Part shown: positions 1 through 5,838 of the stretch, piece by piece
Numbering within the stretch: position 1 is the first letter of the stretch
How the letters are laid out: each line of letters begins with the position of its first letter
From: a virus
Virus record (IMG/VR): IMGVR_UViG_3300037191_002592
Span: 1-20,070 of that record
Length of the DNA stretch: 20,070 nt
Strand: one strand, 5' to 3'
Program-made: the position numbers and the translations under genes
Notes under the pieces: generated by a model
What the model was told of the DNA's origin: nothing
What the model saw: the letters and a program-made list of their open reading frames with translations, nothing else
Database searches by the model: none

Positions 1-1
1 A

Positions 2-748
2 GAGGAAGCCGAACCTGAAGTTGATGAGGAAGCTGCAAAGGTGGACGAGAAGTCGCACATGGTGCCGAAGGCACGTATGGACGAAGAGATTGCTCGCCGC
101 CGTCAACTCGAGGAACGTCTGGCCAAGTTAGAAGAGGGTGCAAAACCTCAAGAAGAGCCTGAACCTGAGTTTGATTTCGATAGCAAAGAAGCAGATTACA
201 TGGAAGCGGTATTGGATGGTGAGACGGACAAGGCTAAAGCGGTTCGTAAAGAGATCAGGAATGAAGAACGAAAAGCCATGGCCAAAGAGCTACGTCAGGA
301 CATCCACAACACAACGAATGTAACCAAGCAGCACTTAGATTTAGATGTTGCCGTTGCTGACATGGTGGAGTCATACCCAGTACTTGATTCCAAAAGTGAT
401 GAAGCTGATGCAGATCTAATTGCTGAAGCTAACGAACTGATGGGCATGTATGCAGAAAAAGGTATGGCACAAGCTGACGCGCTTCGTAAAGCAGTGCGAA
501 TGACGCTGGCAGCCAACATGCCTGAGTTGTTGCAACCGAAAGCAGTTCAGTCAAAGCCTGCAGCTAAAAAGCGGACAACTGATGTGAAGCAGAAGTTAGA
601 AGCAGCCAACAAGCAACCTGCCAAGTTAAAAGGCGAAAGTGCAGCAACGCGCGGTAACGATGTCGTCGACATTAGCACTATGACTGACGCGGACTTCGAC
701 AAACTGTCTGATGCCCAAATGAAACGCCTACGCGGGGACTTCGGTTAG
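2..748 (+). CDS. Phage capsid scaffolding protein (5'-partial)
   Basis: This is probably the scaffolding protein that templates procapsid assembly inside the head. The reading frame is open to the left edge, so the start lies outside the window; a GTG at 41 is in frame, but the acidic residues before it (E/D/A/P-rich) continue the same character and I do not take it as the start. Visible features are a very charged, mostly helical protein with an acidic N-terminal part, a VPKARMDEEIARRRQLEERLAKLEE segment typed here only in outline (positions 60-150) that resembles the VPKxRLDExxxER...LEE/Q coiled-coil of podovirus scaffolds, a second acidic patch (EEPEPEFDFD) and a basic, Lys-rich C-terminal half ending near MKRLRGDFG. 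Acidic N-terminus plus basic C-terminus and a position just before the capsid gene are typical of scaffolds. No catalytic motif is seen. The family assignment is by composition and position, not by a firm motif. Confidence 0.72.
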   Translation, partial: EEAEPEVDEEAAKVDEKSHMVPKARMDEEIARRRQLEERLAKLEEGAKPQEEPEPEFDFDSKEADYMEAVLDGETDKAKAVRKEIRNEERKAMAKELRQDIHNTTNVTKQHLDLDVAVADMVESYPVLDSKSDEADADLIAEANELMGMYAEKGMAQADALRKAVRMTLAANMPELLQPKAVQSKPAAKKRTTDVKQKLEAANKQPAKLKGESAATRGNDVVDISTMTDADFDKLSDAQMKRLRGDFG

Positions 749-1002
749 TGCGAGAGGGAATAGTAGAAGCTTATGACTTGGGGCCCTCTGGGCTCCTTTT
801 CATAGATGGGTTAGATGATGCAATTATTGGAGTATCTACGAAGAACCTGGTTCCAGTCGTTGTGTACTCCACGATCAAGATCCTGGAAAACCTTGTCCGA
901 CAAGGTATGGGTATTGACGAGGCTAAGGAATTTATCGAGTCCAATATTGAGGGTGCTTTTATGGGTGAGCACACACCCTTAATAGTAGATGACCTGTTTT
1001 AA
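748..1002 (+). CDS. Small conserved phage protein, function unknown
   Basis: This 84-residue protein probably starts at a GTG that overlaps the scaffold stop by one base (TAGTG), which suggests translational coupling; a purine-rich GCGGGGA lies about 10 nt upstream. The pattern LFIDGLDDAIIGVS near the N-terminus, followed by VVYSTIKILENLVRQGM, DEAKEFIESNIEGAFMGE and a final TPLIV, matches from memory a small protein found in many tailed phages (hydrophobic 'GLDDAxxGV' strand, then a helix, then 'EA..F.E.NI.GA..GE.TP'). No biochemical role is known to me. The conserved motif begins almost at the first residue, so the next in-frame ATG would delete it, which supports the GTG start. It sits between scaffold and capsid genes, but related proteins also occur elsewhere in phage genomes, so position alone does not make it structural. 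Confidence 0.7.
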   Translation: MREGIVEAYDLGPSGLLFIDGLDDAIIGVSTKNLVPVVVYSTIKILENLVRQGMGIDEAKEFIESNIEGAFMGEHTPLIVDDLF

Positions 1003-1022
1003 GGGCTATTAATTTCCCTTAA
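999..1022 (+). other. Perfect 7-bp inverted repeat after the small gene
   Basis: TTAAGGG (999-1005) and CCCTTAA (1016-1022) form a perfect 7-bp stem around a 10-nt AT-rich loop, overlapping the stop codon of the preceding gene. A second CCCTTAA at 976-982 could pair with the same TTAAGGG, so two alternative hairpins are possible. Only a short, interrupted T stretch follows, so it could be a weak terminator or an mRNA 3'-end stabiliser; I cannot tell which. Confidence 0.4.
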
Positions 1023-1023
1023 T

Positions 1024-1042
1024 TTATAAGCTGTGCTAATAT
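1024..1042 (+). promoter_or_regulatory. 19-nt inverted-repeat site A (degenerate) with extended -10-like element
   Basis: TTATAAGC (1024-1031), a 3-nt spacer, then GCTAATAT (1035-1042). The left arm is identical to sites B and C; the right arm is degenerate. The right arm also reads TGCTAATAT, an extended -10-like sequence of a sigma70 promoter (TG at 1034-1035, TAATAT at 1037-1042). No convincing -35 box lies 16-18 nt upstream. It could be a promoter, an operator or both. Confidence 0.4.
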
Positions 1043-1126
1043 ATGTACACAGGCTCGTCTTGCAGTACGACAACTGCCAAAGCTTATTAAATCGAAAACC
1101 GTACGATACACGGTAGCTATCGCCAG

Positions 1127-1162
1127 CTTAAAAAGGCCATGAGCTCGTCCCTCTTAAAAAGG
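1127..1162 (+). repeat. Direct repeat of CTTAAAAAGG in the capsid leader
   Basis: The decamer CTTAAAAAGG occurs at 1127-1136 and again at 1153-1162, offset by 26 nt, and each copy contains a ribosome-binding-site-like AAAAAGG. GCTCGTC is also duplicated in this leader (1053-1059 and 1143-1149). The repeats may be part of an RNA structure or protein-binding sites, or chance in a short AT-rich region. Confidence 0.45.
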
Positions 1163-1235
1163 TCGCTATTTCGTTCGGGCACGACACGTCCAACAGCATG
1201 CAGTGGTTGTCGCCCCTGCTTGATTAATGGCGACC
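1161..1235 (+). other. Candidate nested RNA hairpin in the capsid leader
   Basis: GGTCGC (1161-1166) is perfectly complementary to GCGACC (1230-1235), and inside it CGACA (1182-1186) pairs with TGTCG (1208-1212), flanked by GGG (1177-1179) opposite CCC (1213-1215) with two bulged bases. Three mutually compatible helices in 75 nt suggest a folded 5' leader that ends just before site B. It has no tRNA features such as a GTTCRANYC loop or CCA end. This is a by-eye fold only. Confidence 0.4.
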
Positions 1236-1237
1236 GT

Positions 1238-1256
1238 TTATAAGCAGTACTTATAA
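1238..1256 (+). promoter_or_regulatory. 19-nt inverted-repeat site B upstream of the capsid gene
   Basis: TTATAAGC (1238-1245), spacer AGT, then ACTTATAA (1249-1256): the arms match except at the innermost pair. It matches site C at 16 of 19 positions and lies 34 nt before the capsid start codon. A TATAAT (1252-1257) overlaps the right arm, so it could double as a -10 box, but there is no recognisable -35 at 17 nt. A late promoter, an operator or an mRNA processing hairpin are all possible. Confidence 0.5.
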
Positions 1257-1276
1257 TTTATTTTAAATCTATTCAA

Positions 1277-1283
1277 AAGGTGA
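1277..1283 (+). promoter_or_regulatory. Strong ribosome binding site of the capsid gene
   Basis: AAGGTGA ends 7 nt before the ATG at 1291, which is close to the ideal Shine-Dalgarno match and spacing. It fixes the start of the major capsid gene and fits very high expression. Confidence 0.75.
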
Positions 1284-1290
1284 TTTTCTC

Positions 1291-2400
1291 ATGGCATTAA
1301 CTAACTTTGCCGCTCTAACTTCAGAGCAAAAGACCGTATGGTCTCGCGACTTCTGGCACGCTGCCCGTAACGCATCCTTCATTAACCAATTTGCTGGTTC
1401 TGGCTCTAACGCCATGGTTCAGCGTATTACTGACTTAACTAAAAGTGAAAAGGGCGCACGCGCTGTATTAACTTTGCTAGCGGACTTGTCTGGAGACGGT
1501 GTTGTAGGTGATTACACTCTAGAAGGCAACGAAGAAGCGCTTTCTAGTTCTGACATCACAGTTCGTATCGACCAGATGCGTAACGCAAACCGTTTGGCTG
1601 GCCGTTTAGCCGACCAAAAATCTATCGTTAACTTCCGCGAAGCCTCTAAAGATTCATTGGCTTATTGGATGGCTGACCGTATGGACCAGTTAGCATTTTT
1701 AACTTTGTCTGGTTTGGCTTACACCAAGAAGAACAACGGTGGTTTGCGTACTGTAGCCGCTGCTGGCCAAAACTTAAGCAACCTTGAGTTTTCTGCAGAC
1801 GTAACTGCTCCTACTAGTGCACGTACGTTAATTGCAAACGCTGACGGTACTGTTGGTACTGGTAACCTAGCTACTACTGGCATCTTAGGCTACAAGAACA
1901 TCGTAAACCTAAAAGCTTACGCCAAAGATCACTACATGCGTGGTGTACGTGGTAAAGGTGGTGACGAAGGTTTCCATATGTTCGTTACTCCACAAGGCAT
2001 GGCTCAGTTGAAGTTAGATGCTGATTTCCTAGCTAACGTTCGTAACGCGGGCAACCGTGGACCAGTTAACTCTTTGTTCTCAGGTTCTTCTTCTGTAATG
2101 GTAGACGGCGTAATGGTTCATGAGTTCCGTCATGTATATGACACTTCTGGTGAAGCAGCTGATGGTAAGTTTGGTGCTGACGGCACAGTAAACGGCCAGC
2201 GCGCTTTGTTCTGTGGCGCACAAGCATTGGCAATGGCTGACATTGGCGACGCTGACTGGGTTGAAGACACTTACGATTACGGTAACCAGCACGGTATCTC
2301 AATCGGTAAGATCTTAGGCTTCCGTAAGCCAAAGTACACCAGCATGGTAACTGGCGATAGCCAAGACTTTGGCGTAATTACGCTAGACACTGCCATTTAA
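1291..2400 (+). CDS. Major capsid protein (N4 gp56 / DUF4043-like family)
   Basis: This 369-residue protein forms the icosahedral head shell, presumably with the HK97 fold. The family's signature region is visible in the N-terminal third: GDGVVGDYTLEGNEEAL (about residues 70-86), then IDQMRNANRLAGRLADQKS and an amphipathic helix FREASKDSLAYWMADRMDQLAFLTLSG, which corresponds to the conserved 'LEGNEE...IDQ.R......G....Q......E.A...L..W.....D......LSG' pattern of N4 gp56-like capsid proteins. The C-terminal part holds a GADGTVNGQRALFCGAQALA strand-helix stretch typical of the P/A-domain end. All 19 arginine codons are CGT or CGC, as expected for a very highly expressed gene. A long leader with a strong ribosome binding site precedes it and a strong terminator follows it, which isolates it as a transcription unit. 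No prohead protease or Ig-like insertion is seen in it. Confidence 0.92.
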   Translation: MALTNFAALTSEQKTVWSRDFWHAARNASFINQFAGSGSNAMVQRITDLTKSEKGARAVLTLLADLSGDGVVGDYTLEGNEEALSSSDITVRIDQMRNANRLAGRLADQKSIVNFREASKDSLAYWMADRMDQLAFLTLSGLAYTKKNNGGLRTVAAAGQNLSNLEFSADVTAPTSARTLIANADGTVGTGNLATTGILGYKNIVNLKAYAKDHYMRGVRGKGGDEGFHMFVTPQGMAQLKLDADFLANVRNAGNRGPVNSLFSGSSSVMVDGVMVHEFRHVYDTSGEAADGKFGADGTVNGQRALFCGAQALAMADIGDADWVEDTYDYGNQHGISIGKILGFRKPKYTSMVTGDSQDFGVITLDTAI

Positions 2401-2416
2401 ATAATTAGGGCCTCTT

Positions 2417-2443
2417 CCCCCGGCAGGACGCTGGGGGCTTTTT
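2417..2443 (+). terminator. Rho-independent terminator after the capsid gene
   Basis: CCCCCGGC (2417-2424) pairs with GCTGGGGG (2430-2437), with one G-U pair, around the loop AGGAC; after a single C a run of five T (2439-2443) follows. This is a textbook intrinsic terminator. Its place directly after the capsid gene parallels T-phi after gene 10 of T7, where partial read-through sets lower levels for the downstream tail genes. Confidence 0.9.
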
Positions 2444-2455
2444 GGAGTTTTATAT

Positions 2456-2836
2456 ATGTTGATTTCTGATAAGGCAATATACGTTAGCAGTATGACGGGC
2501 CAGTCGGCTTGGTTTGAAGCTGGTGTTGCGCGAGAAGTCCCACCACCTCTGGTGGATGAATGTATTGCTGCTGGAGCATATCTAGTAGGCAAACAACCAC
2601 AAATTAAGCAAGCAGTTGCTACTGAAACGGCGAGTGAAAATAGCGTAGACGGGGTCTCAGAAGAGGACCGTGCTATGGAAATTGTAGCCGCAATTGAGCA
2701 ATTGATGGAGAAAGGCGATAACAAAGCTTTTTCTAAAAACGGTGACCCTAGAGTGCAGAGCATTGAAAAGATTCTGGGCTATGACATCACCTCTAAACAA
2801 CGCGACGCAGCTTGGGCTGTGATTAGCGAGGCGTAA
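2456..2836 (+). CDS. Hypothetical head-completion or structural protein, 126 aa
   Basis: The ATG start is supported by GGAG (2444-2447) eight nt upstream, directly behind the capsid terminator. The N-terminal half (LISDKAIYVSSMTGQSAWFEAGVAREVPPPLVDECIAAGAY, listed here only as residues 2-43) is a small beta/alpha region. The C-terminal half, after a Ser/Glu-rich linker, reads RAMEIVAAIEQLMEKGD, then F..NGDPRVQSIEKILGYDI and RDAAW. From memory this C-terminal pattern (a helix, then 'F...G.P.v..ie..lG..it...RD.aW') recurs in small phage proteins encoded next to capsid genes, including Mu-like phages, but I cannot name a family with certainty. A role in head completion or as a capsid-associated protein is inferred from position. 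The stop overlaps the next start by one base. Confidence 0.68.
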   Translation: MLISDKAIYVSSMTGQSAWFEAGVAREVPPPLVDECIAAGAYLVGKQPQIKQAVATETASENSVDGVSEEDRAMEIVAAIEQLMEKGDNKAFSKNGDPRVQSIEKILGYDITSKQRDAAWAVISEA

Positions 2837-3486
2837 TGGCCATTTCATCGAACGACATTATCGGTAAAGCCCAGACGGTTTTACAGGATACCTCAGCAAC
2901 TCGTTGGCCAACAACGGAGTTGCTTTCTTGGTTAAATGACGGGCAGCGCGAAATCTGTCTTCTTAAGCCATCCGTAAGTGCAACCAATCAGTCGGTGGCA
3001 TTAGTAGCGGGCACGAAACAAACCATACCTGCTGACGGTCTGCAGGTATTACGTATCGTACGTAACCTAACCAGCGAAGGCTTAGGCGGCAAAGTAGTCC
3101 GTATCATAAGTAGGGATGTGTTAGATACGCGCCAACCGATGTGGCACACCGCCACACAAACTGCGGTTGCTGATCACTACACATTTGACGAGTTAGACCC
3201 ACAGACTTTTTACGTGTACCCACCCAATAACGGGGCGGGACATATTGAAACAGTATATGCGGTAGAACCAGCACAAGTAACGTCTGGGGGCAATATCACT
3301 ATCCCAGACATTCACTCAAACAATTTACTGGATTACATTTTGTATCGTGCTTATGCGAAAGAAACTGCCGGCGGCGGTGAGCAACGAAGCAGCCAGCACT
3401 ACCAAGCAATGATCGCTTCTCTAGGCGTTAAAATCCAACTAGATGCCGTGACTAGCCCAAACATGCGAACAGTAGCCCAGGGGTAA
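2836..3486 (+). CDS. Head-tail adaptor/connector-like protein (DUF6682-like)
   Basis: This 216-residue protein is probably the adaptor that docks on the portal ring. The N-terminus (IIGKAQTVLQDTSATRWPTTELLSWLNDGQREI, residues 7-39 in outline) has the pattern 'A...L.D....RW....LL.WLNdgQreI' typical of phage gateway or adaptor proteins of the DUF6682 type. It is followed by beta-rich sequence (SVALVAGTKQTIPADGLQVLRIVRN), a YTFDELDPQTFYVYPP strand pair and a C-terminal helix NNLLDYILYRAYAKE. The order after the capsid gene and the length are like T7 gp11 (adaptor, about 196 residues). The ATG at 2836 overlaps the preceding stop (TAATG), which suggests coupled translation. The domain name is from memory; the adaptor role is inferred from fold pattern and position. 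Confidence 0.78.
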   Translation: MAISSNDIIGKAQTVLQDTSATRWPTTELLSWLNDGQREICLLKPSVSATNQSVALVAGTKQTIPADGLQVLRIVRNLTSEGLGGKVVRIISRDVLDTRQPMWHTATQTAVADHYTFDELDPQTFYVYPPNNGAGHIETVYAVEPAQVTSGGNITIPDIHSNNLLDYILYRAYAKETAGGGEQRSSQHYQAMIASLGVKIQLDAVTSPNMRTVAQG

Positions 3487-3489
3487 ACT

Positions 3490-4116
3490 ATGAACTACAA
3501 AGATATGGTCAGCCTACTCCCATACCAAATAGCAGGCTGTCCTGAGTTTGTAGTGGAAAAGGCAATTAAGGATGCAGTGCTGAGCTACTGCAAGCGCAGT
3601 GGCGCATACCGCGCAACGCTTGACCCGATTCTAACCGTTGAAGGCCTGTTCGAGTACGATATCGACATGCCGAGAAATACAAACATTGTCGCAATCCACT
3701 CAGTAATCCTGGGGGAAAAAGAGATATTGCCTGACACCGTGCAAGGCGCAACTCAAGCAAACGCACAGTGGCGAACAGAAAAAAGTACCCCAACGCACTA
3801 CATACGCCCGAGCAACAAACTCATGTACTTAGTGCCTGTGCCTATTAAGTCTGGGGATAACGTAATTCTCCAGGCATCGCTGAAACCCAGCTTATCTTCA
3901 ACCAACATCGAAACTGATTTTGTTGAGGATCATGTGGATGGGATTATGGCAGGTGCATTGGCTAATTTATTTAACGCACATGAGATGCCATGGGCCAACC
4001 CACAGCGGGCAGCGAAACATGAGGCTGAGTTTGGCGCTCATATACGTGATGCAAGTGAAAAGGCTGACGGACGTAATGGACCAACGCGCAGAACAGTGCG
4101 ATACGGGGGCTTGTAG
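3490..4116 (+). CDS. Hypothetical head-tail connector protein, 208 aa
   Basis: An AGGGGT lies six nt before the ATG. The N-terminus begins with a helical segment (DMVSLLPYQIAGCPEFVVEKAIKDAVLSYCKRS, residues 5-37 in outline), in which the 'P....cP..vv..ai..A...fc..s' pattern is shared with phage neck and connector proteins. It continues with beta-rich sequence (DPILTVEGLFEYDIDMP, then IRPSNKLMYLVPVP, residues about 100-117) and a helical C-terminus with a basic tail. A neck, tail-terminator or short tail-tube role fits the place between the adaptor-like gene and the ejection genes. It is far too short for the T7 gp12 nozzle (about 800 residues), so it is not a simple equivalent of it. No enzymatic motif is visible. 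Confidence 0.68.
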   Translation: MNYKDMVSLLPYQIAGCPEFVVEKAIKDAVLSYCKRSGAYRATLDPILTVEGLFEYDIDMPRNTNIVAIHSVILGEKEILPDTVQGATQANAQWRTEKSTPTHYIRPSNKLMYLVPVPIKSGDNVILQASLKPSLSSTNIETDFVEDHVDGIMAGALANLFNAHEMPWANPQRAAKHEAEFGAHIRDASEKADGRNGPTRRTVRYGGL

Positions 4117-4550
4117 TGGTTGAGTTAGTGCCGGCCACTAAGGCCGAAATTAGGGCCGACTATTTATATTTTGAGAGTGGCATGAGGGACATCATCCTCA
4201 AGGTGCGGGCGAAGTTTTGTGTCGCCGACATCTACCACCACCTTATGCAGGGGAAGGTCCACCTTTACTGGGTAGAAGAAGGTATGGATCGTCTAGGGTT
4301 CGTGATACTTAGCCAATACGATTCCGGATACGAGGAAGTGTCCACCTTAGTGATTGACCACTTATGGCTAACTCCAGCGATCGATTGTTTCGCAGAAGCC
4401 ATTGCTGCAGGCCACGATTTGGCAAGCACATTGGGCGTTGATCGTATCGAATTTAATTCAGCCCGGTTAGGTTGGGGCAAACGTGTTAAGGAGCTGGGCT
4501 TTGAGCCAGCATTCGTAACATACCATTTTCAGGTGAATAGAAATGGGTAG
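4116..4550 (+). CDS. T7 gp13-like internal virion protein, degenerate GNAT fold
   Basis: This 144-residue protein has the length and layout of T7 gp13 (138 residues), a protein related to the GNAT acetyltransferase fold. The order of elements fits that fold: an N-terminal alpha part, a beta pair around VHLYWVEEGMDRLGFVILSQ, the strand STLVIDHLWLTP (about residues 72-83), a helix AEAIAAGHDLASTLGVD and the C-terminal RIEFNSARLGWGKRVKELGF plus FVTYHF. The acetyl-CoA pyrophosphate loop (R/Q-x-x-G-x-G/A) expected after the LWLTP strand is not visible, so acetyl transfer is doubtful and a structural or ejection role is more likely. The start is GTG in a TAGTG overlap with the previous gene. It heads the run of internal-virion-type genes, as gp13 does in T7. 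Confidence 0.75.
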   Translation: MVELVPATKAEIRADYLYFESGMRDIILKVRAKFCVADIYHHLMQGKVHLYWVEEGMDRLGFVILSQYDSGYEEVSTLVIDHLWLTPAIDCFAEAIAAGHDLASTLGVDRIEFNSARLGWGKRVKELGFEPAFVTYHFQVNRNG

Positions 4551-5148
4551 TTCAGCAAGTAAAACACAAGCAGGCGAACATGAAAAAGCATTGGTGGAAA
4601 ACGCCAACACAATTGCTAATCGCAATAAAGAATTATACAGACCCCTTGAAGCAGGCTTTGTTAAGGAGTCTGGGCGCGATGTTTCTGGCGTCCTTGGTGG
4701 CAGAGCAAACGCTGATACGGCTCAGGCCTTTTCTTCAAGTCAAGGGGCCGGTTTGGGTGCTTCCGGCAGTAGTGGGGGCTTTGGCAGTGGTCGTTCTATG
4801 ATGACACAAGCCAACCAGGGGGTTATCCAAAGTAACGCGCTTGGTGGTGCATTAGCTGGGGCAAGCAAAACAGCACAGACCGTAAAAGACGGCTCACAGT
4901 TAGGTGCTGTAAAGGTTGGGCAAGGTGGCAGAAGTGTTGCAATGCAAGGTTTATCCCAAGCGGCGCGTGCTCAGAACCAAGAAATTGTAGCTAAATCCCA
5001 AGCAGCAAGCAGTATGCAAGGAACAAACATGGCGTTCGGGGCTGACCTAGGTGCAGGCCTATACAAAAAGTTTAACCCAACACCAACACCAGAATTAGAC
5101 CGTCTTCAAGCACAAATAGACAGTTTTACTAAGGCGAGACAACCATGA
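4543..5148 (+). CDS. Putative internal virion (ejection) protein, gp14-like, first of two
   Basis: This 201-residue Ala/Gly/Ser/Gln-rich protein starts at an ATG that overlaps the preceding stop by 8 nt, with AGGTGA (4531-4536) six nt upstream. It has no enzyme motif. The N-terminal half carries a polar helix with NTIANRNKELYRPLEAGFVKE, then SGVLGGRANADTAQAF and a flexible Gly/Ser stretch (GASGSSGGFGSGRS); the second half is helical and ends in a proline-rich turn and DRLQAQIDSFTKARQ. Small Ala/Gly-rich helical proteins directly after gp13 are the hallmark of T7 gp14 and P22-type pilot proteins, which insert in the outer membrane during DNA ejection. The assignment rests on position, size and composition. 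Confidence 0.68.
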   Translation: MGSSASKTQAGEHEKALVENANTIANRNKELYRPLEAGFVKESGRDVSGVLGGRANADTAQAFSSSQGAGLGASGSSGGFGSGRSMMTQANQGVIQSNALGGALAGASKTAQTVKDGSQLGAVKVGQGGRSVAMQGLSQAARAQNQEIVAKSQAASSMQGTNMAFGADLGAGLYKKFNPTPTPELDRLQAQIDSFTKARQP

Positions 5149-5828
5149 GCATATTGGACTTAGCAGGTGATTTTTTAAGCAACGTTACGCAAGGGCCCGA
5201 TAGCCACAGACGTGGTATTGGCCACCCAAGCGCGACCTCTCCCGAAGCTCAGGGCTTGAAACCCCCTGTTGCGTCGACCAGTGACCAAGGGTCATCGAAT
5301 GATAATCAAGTGATACCGACAAATCAGCCTGCCGGATCAGTTGCGGGTGATGCGCTTGCGAGTATATCGCGTGACGAGCTTGCGAACTATCTAAAGGTAT
5401 ATGGCGGCACTGAAGAAGAATTGTTAGCAGACACTAACAGCACGAAGATGATCGATGACGCTAAGTCGTCTCAGGCGCTTGGTCAGCAGGTTTCTGCTGG
5501 CATGCAGCAACGTTCGTTGAGCCGTTATGGCGCAAACCTTACAGGCGCTCAGAAGGCCTCACAGCAGCGTATGAATTCCGTGGGTAACGCAGCAAGTTTT
5601 ACTGGCGCAGTTAACAACTCGGTACTCGATCAAAGGGACCGCAACTTAGGTCTGAAAGCCTCACTTTTGGGTATGGGTAAGGAGCAGTTAGGCGTAGCGA
5701 TGGGCGGGTTAGGCAGTGCTGCAGGTATGGAGGCGTCGAGAGAATCCCAGTATCAGCGCGATAAGGCAGCAGCTCACGCATCCAACATGCAAATGATAGG
5801 TCAAATTATTGGCTTCGGAATAAGTTAG
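5145..5828 (+). CDS. Putative internal virion (ejection) protein, gp14-like, second of two
   Basis: This 227-residue protein overlaps the preceding gene by ATGA. It starts with a short helix (ILDLAGDFLSNV), continues with a long disordered Ser/Pro/Gln region (about residues 15-70), then a helical Ala/Gly-rich C-terminal part with RSLSRYGANLTGAQ, QRMNSVGNAASFTGAVNN, GLKASLLGMGKEQLGVAMGG and a final hydrophobic IGQIIGFGI. The 'Rsl.RyG' and 'GlG..A' repeats with a short hydrophobic tail resemble small ejection proteins in many podoviruses. Composition and layout are similar to its left neighbour, and the two could share or split the role of T7 gp14. I see no clear residue-by-residue homology between them by eye. 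Confidence 0.68.
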   Translation: MSILDLAGDFLSNVTQGPDSHRRGIGHPSATSPEAQGLKPPVASTSDQGSSNDNQVIPTNQPAGSVAGDALASISRDELANYLKVYGGTEEELLADTNSTKMIDDAKSSQALGQQVSAGMQQRSLSRYGANLTGAQKASQQRMNSVGNAASFTGAVNNSVLDQRDRNLGLKASLLGMGKEQLGVAMGGLGSAAGMEASRESQYQRDKAAAHASNMQMIGQIIGFGIS

Positions 5829-5838
5829 GGAAAATACC

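Larger units (their letters stand above)
1003..1290 (+). promoter_or_regulatory. Non-coding capsid-gene leader, 288 nt
   Basis: This is the largest gap without a credible gene. It holds two copies of a TTATAAGC-type inverted repeat, an extended -10-like element, a repeated CTTAAAAAGG decamer and several small hairpins: GCAGT 1062-1066 with ACTGC 1073-1077, ACCGT 1098-1102 with ACGGT 1110-1114, and the larger nested fold at 1161-1235. In tightly packed phage genomes such a gap before the capsid gene usually carries the promoter and the untranslated leader of the most abundant late mRNA. The pairing is read by eye and no folding energy was calculated. Confidence 0.6.

Noticed and set aside
1161-1235. 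tRNA or tRNA-like gene in the leader
   Set aside because: The helices do not form a cloverleaf, and no T-loop consensus, anticodon arm or acceptor-stem pairing could be placed.
1139-1243. 34-codon ORF starting at ATG 1139 in the capsid leader
   Set aside because: The only AAAAAGG lies two nt before the ATG, too close for normal initiation, and the sequence is better explained by the inverted repeats. The composition (Ser/Arg/Cys-rich) does not resemble the neighbours.
2066-2332. Minus-strand open frames inside the capsid gene (2066-2332 and 2080-2292)
   Set aside because: Strong codon bias in the capsid gene leaves few stops on the other strand; the products are low-quality Arg/Gln/His-rich sequence.
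3920-4123. Plus-strand open frame in another frame, and a possible frameshift near 4116
   Set aside because: The frame 3490-4116 is intact with a proper stop and the next gene begins in the TAGTG overlap, so no frameshift is needed.
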